Of a stretch of 6,318 bases of DNA, positions 5,262 to 6,318 are shown one piece after another. The notes below the pieces were generated by a model. It had not been told where the DNA came from, made no database searches, and saw only the letters and a list, made by a program, of their open reading frames with translations. The translations under genes and the position numbers were made by a program. The DNA lies in assembly GCA_024304875.1 (NCBI GenBank), contig JAMWZF010000007.1, forward strand, positions 19,158 through 25,475. Direction: 5' to 3'. The DNA is from Paracoccaceae bacterium (GTDB lineage: Bacteria > Pseudomonadota > Alphaproteobacteria > Rhodobacterales > Rhodobacteraceae). Position 1 is the first letter of the stretch. Each line of letters starts with the position of its first letter.

Positions 5262-5462
5262 ATGAAGAAGCTTGCAATCATCGCCACCGCGCTCATCGTC
5301 GCCGGCGCGTCCGCCGCCCAGGCCAACCACCGCCAGGTCGCCGATCCGGCCCGCCTGTCGACGGAGAACAGCTCGGGCAACGCCGACCGCGGGTGGGAAG
5401 CGCTGTCGAACAACGGCTCGAACGGCAAGGCAGCCGCCGCGGCGGACAAGACGGGCGGCTGA
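5262..5462 (+). CDS. Small predicted exported protein of unknown function
   Basis: The frame encodes 66 residues and I do not recognise a family. MKK followed by a hydrophobic Leu/Ile/Ala/Val stretch and AQA-NHRQ reads as a Sec signal peptide, with signal peptidase I cutting after Ala21. The mature part would be about 45 residues, hydrophilic, rich in Asn, Ser, Gly and Ala, with no Cys, so it is probably periplasmic or secreted and poorly structured. A GGGAG box (5251-5255) lies 6 bases before the ATG, and a strong terminator follows the stop by about 35 bases; both support a real gene. No promoter is clear in the 235-base gap upstream, so it could be read from the AHSA1 operon or from its own unseen promoter. 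Its job and any link to the AHSA1 proteins are unknown. Confidence 0.75.
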   Translation: MKKLAIIATALIVAGASAAQANHRQVADPARLSTENSSGNADRGWEALSNNGSNGKAAAAADKTGG

Positions 5463-5495
5463 GGATCCCTCCGGCGGCCTCCGGGCCAGAATGTC

Positions 5496-5526
5496 AAAGA
5501 GCCCCGCCGGACCGGCGGGGCTCTTT
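5496..5526. terminator. Strong bidirectional intrinsic terminator
   Basis: AAAGAGCCCCGCCGG (5496-5510) and CCGGCGGGGCTCTTT (5512-5526) are a perfect 15-bp inverted repeat around one A (in practice the innermost pairs open to form the loop). The stem is followed by CTCTTTTC on the plus strand and CTCTTTGAC on the minus strand. It therefore ends the plus-strand small-protein gene and the minus-strand rplD-rplW transcript alike. It lies 23 bases past the rplW stop codon. Its presence separates rplW from rplB transcriptionally. Confidence 0.9.
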
Positions 5527-5549
5527 TCATGTCTGCGATCTGGCCGCGG

Positions 5550-5846
5550 TCAGAGACCGGTGGTCACGTCGATGGTGTTGCCCTCTTCGAGGGTGACATA
5601 GGCCTTCTTGACGTCGGACCGACGGCCGAGCTGGCCGCGGAACCGCTTGACCTTGCCCTTGGTGATGGAGGTGTTCACCGCCTTCACCTTGACGCCGAAC
5701 AGGGCCTCGACGGCCTCCTTGATCTGCGGCTTGTTGGCGTCGATGGACACCTCGAAGACCACCGCGCCGGCCTCGGAGGCCATGGTCGACTTCTCGGTGA
5801 TCAGCGGCTTGCGGATCACGTCGTAATGTTCTGCCTTGGCACTCAT
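5550..5846 (-). CDS. rplW: 50S ribosomal protein L23
   Basis: L23 (98 residues, full length) lies at the exit of the peptide tunnel and is the docking site for trigger factor and the signal recognition particle. YDVIRKPLITEKSTMASE opens the protein. VVFEVSIDANKPQIKEAVEALFGVKVKAVNT (about 29-59) is the family core, KGKVKRFRGQLGRRSDVKKAYVTL (about 63-86) the basic RNA-binding loop and final strand. The ATG overlaps the rplD stop by four bases (ATGA), so translation is coupled; GGAGG lies 10 bases upstream. In most bacteria rplB follows directly. Here a terminator and a block of opposite-strand genes follow, so rplW is the last gene of its transcript. Confidence 0.98.
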   Translation of the reverse strand: MSAKAEHYDVIRKPLITEKSTMASEAGAVVFEVSIDANKPQIKEAVEALFGVKVKAVNTSITKGKVKRFRGQLGRRSDVKKAYVTLEEGNTIDVTTGL

Positions 5847-6318
5847 TTCAGGCGAGCCTCCAGAGCTTCGACACCGGCCTTGGTCAGGACGAGGGTGTCC
5901 GACTTCAGGATGTCGTAGACGTTGGCGCCCATCGAGGGGAGCACGTCCAGGTTGGCGATGTTCCGGGCGGCCTTGGCGAAGTTGTCGTTCACCTCGGCGC
6001 CGTCGATGACGAGGGCGCGCTTCCAGCCCAGCTTGCCCAGCTGCTTGGCCAGGGCACCGGTCTTGGCCTCGGCGGCCTCGGCGGCCTCGATGACGACCAG
6101 CTCGCCCGCCTTCAGCTTGGCCGAGAGCGCATGGCGCAGGCCCAGCTTGCGGAACTTCTTGGTCAGCTCGTGGCCGTGGTCGCGCGGGGTCGGACCCTTG
6201 TAGATACCGCCCTTGCGGAAGATCGGCGCGTTCCGGTCACCGTGGCGTGCGCCGCCGGTGCCCTTCTGGCGATAGATCTTCTTGGTCGAGTAGCTGGTCT
6301 CGGACCGGGTCTTGACCT
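5843..6318 (-). CDS. rplD: 50S ribosomal protein L4, partial (N-terminus outside the window)
   Basis: I translated this frame by hand from the window edge to the TGA at 5843-5845: 157 codons remain. L4 binds 23S rRNA, lines the exit-tunnel constriction and in E. coli also represses its own S10 operon. The visible part starts in the tunnel loop with KKIYRQKGTGGARHGDRNAPIFRKGG, the diagnostic L4 motif with the GTGGARHG core. The globular C-terminal part follows: LRHALSAKLKAGELVVIE, an AEAAEAKT helix, ALVIDGAEVNDNFAKAARNI, then the end ILKSDTLVLTKAGVEALEARLK. With a usual length near 205 residues, some 48 N-terminal residues lie beyond the edge. The stop overlaps the rplW start by four bases. 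Confidence 0.96.
   Translation of the reverse strand, partial: VKTRSETSYSTKKIYRQKGTGGARHGDRNAPIFRKGGIYKGPTPRDHGHELTKKFRKLGLRHALSAKLKAGELVVIEAAEAAEAKTGALAKQLGKLGWKRALVIDGAEVNDNFAKAARNIANLDVLPSMGANVYDILKSDTLVLTKAGVEALEARLK

Noticed and set aside
3590..5526. Island flanked by two similar hairpins with a shared GAGCCCCG core, as if ends of a mobile element
   Set aside because: Each works as a terminator-like stem and the shared GC core is common to many terminators. No target-site duplication, transposase or recombinase is visible.
5063..5530. Minus-strand frame in the gap before the small exported protein
   Set aside because: Arg/Ala/Pro-rich translation typical of random GC-rich sequence, no ribosome binding site of note, and it runs antisense through the well-supported small gene.
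1..6318. CRISPR array, tRNA, rRNA or insertion sequence
   Set aside because: No regularly spaced direct repeats, no tRNA-like cloverleaf or rRNA stretch, and no transposase frame was seen on reading both strands.

Overview
The window is GC-rich alphaproteobacterial DNA, most likely from the family Rhodobacteraceae (Roseobacter/Rhodobacter relatives). I base this on the style of the ribosomal proteins (280-residue L2, a 236-residue S3 with a Gly/Arg-rich tail, a 126-residue L22 with an N-terminal extension before MAKTRM) and on the GC-rich codon use. This is family recognition from memory, not a database search.

Most of the window is the S10 ribosomal protein operon, read on the minus strand in the standard order rplD (L4, 5' end outside the window), rplW (L23), rplB (L2), rpsS (S19), rplV (L22), rpsC (S3), rplP (L16). 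The operon is broken twice. Between rplW and rplB lies about 2 kb of plus-strand genes. After rplP the usual next genes (rpmC, rpsQ) are absent; a terminator and a cluster of palindromes follow instead, and then the 3' part of a convergent lysozyme-like gene.

The plus-strand island (about 3700-5526) holds an ArsR-type winged-helix repressor, two AHSA1/SRPBCC-fold proteins translationally linked to it, a gap of about 235 bases with a hairpin, and a 66-residue predicted exported small protein. A 15-bp perfect hairpin with T-rich flanks on both strands (5496-5526) closes both the small-protein gene and rplW. ArsR-SRPBCC operons are a known arrangement whose ligands are mostly unknown; the unusual point is their place inside a ribosomal operon.

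Because rplW is followed by a terminator, rplB-rpsS-rplV-rpsC-rplP needs its own promoter. A good candidate lies on the minus strand (TTGACC, 17-bp spacer, TAGAAG; 3625-3653). The predicted leader of about 137 nt carries a terminator-like hairpin almost at its 5' end and two further tetraloop-capped stems. This potential attenuator/structured leader is the most interesting signal in the window. The 596-837 interval holds several palindromic, REP-like repeats and the terminator for rplP. I found no tRNA, rRNA, CRISPR array or insertion sequence.
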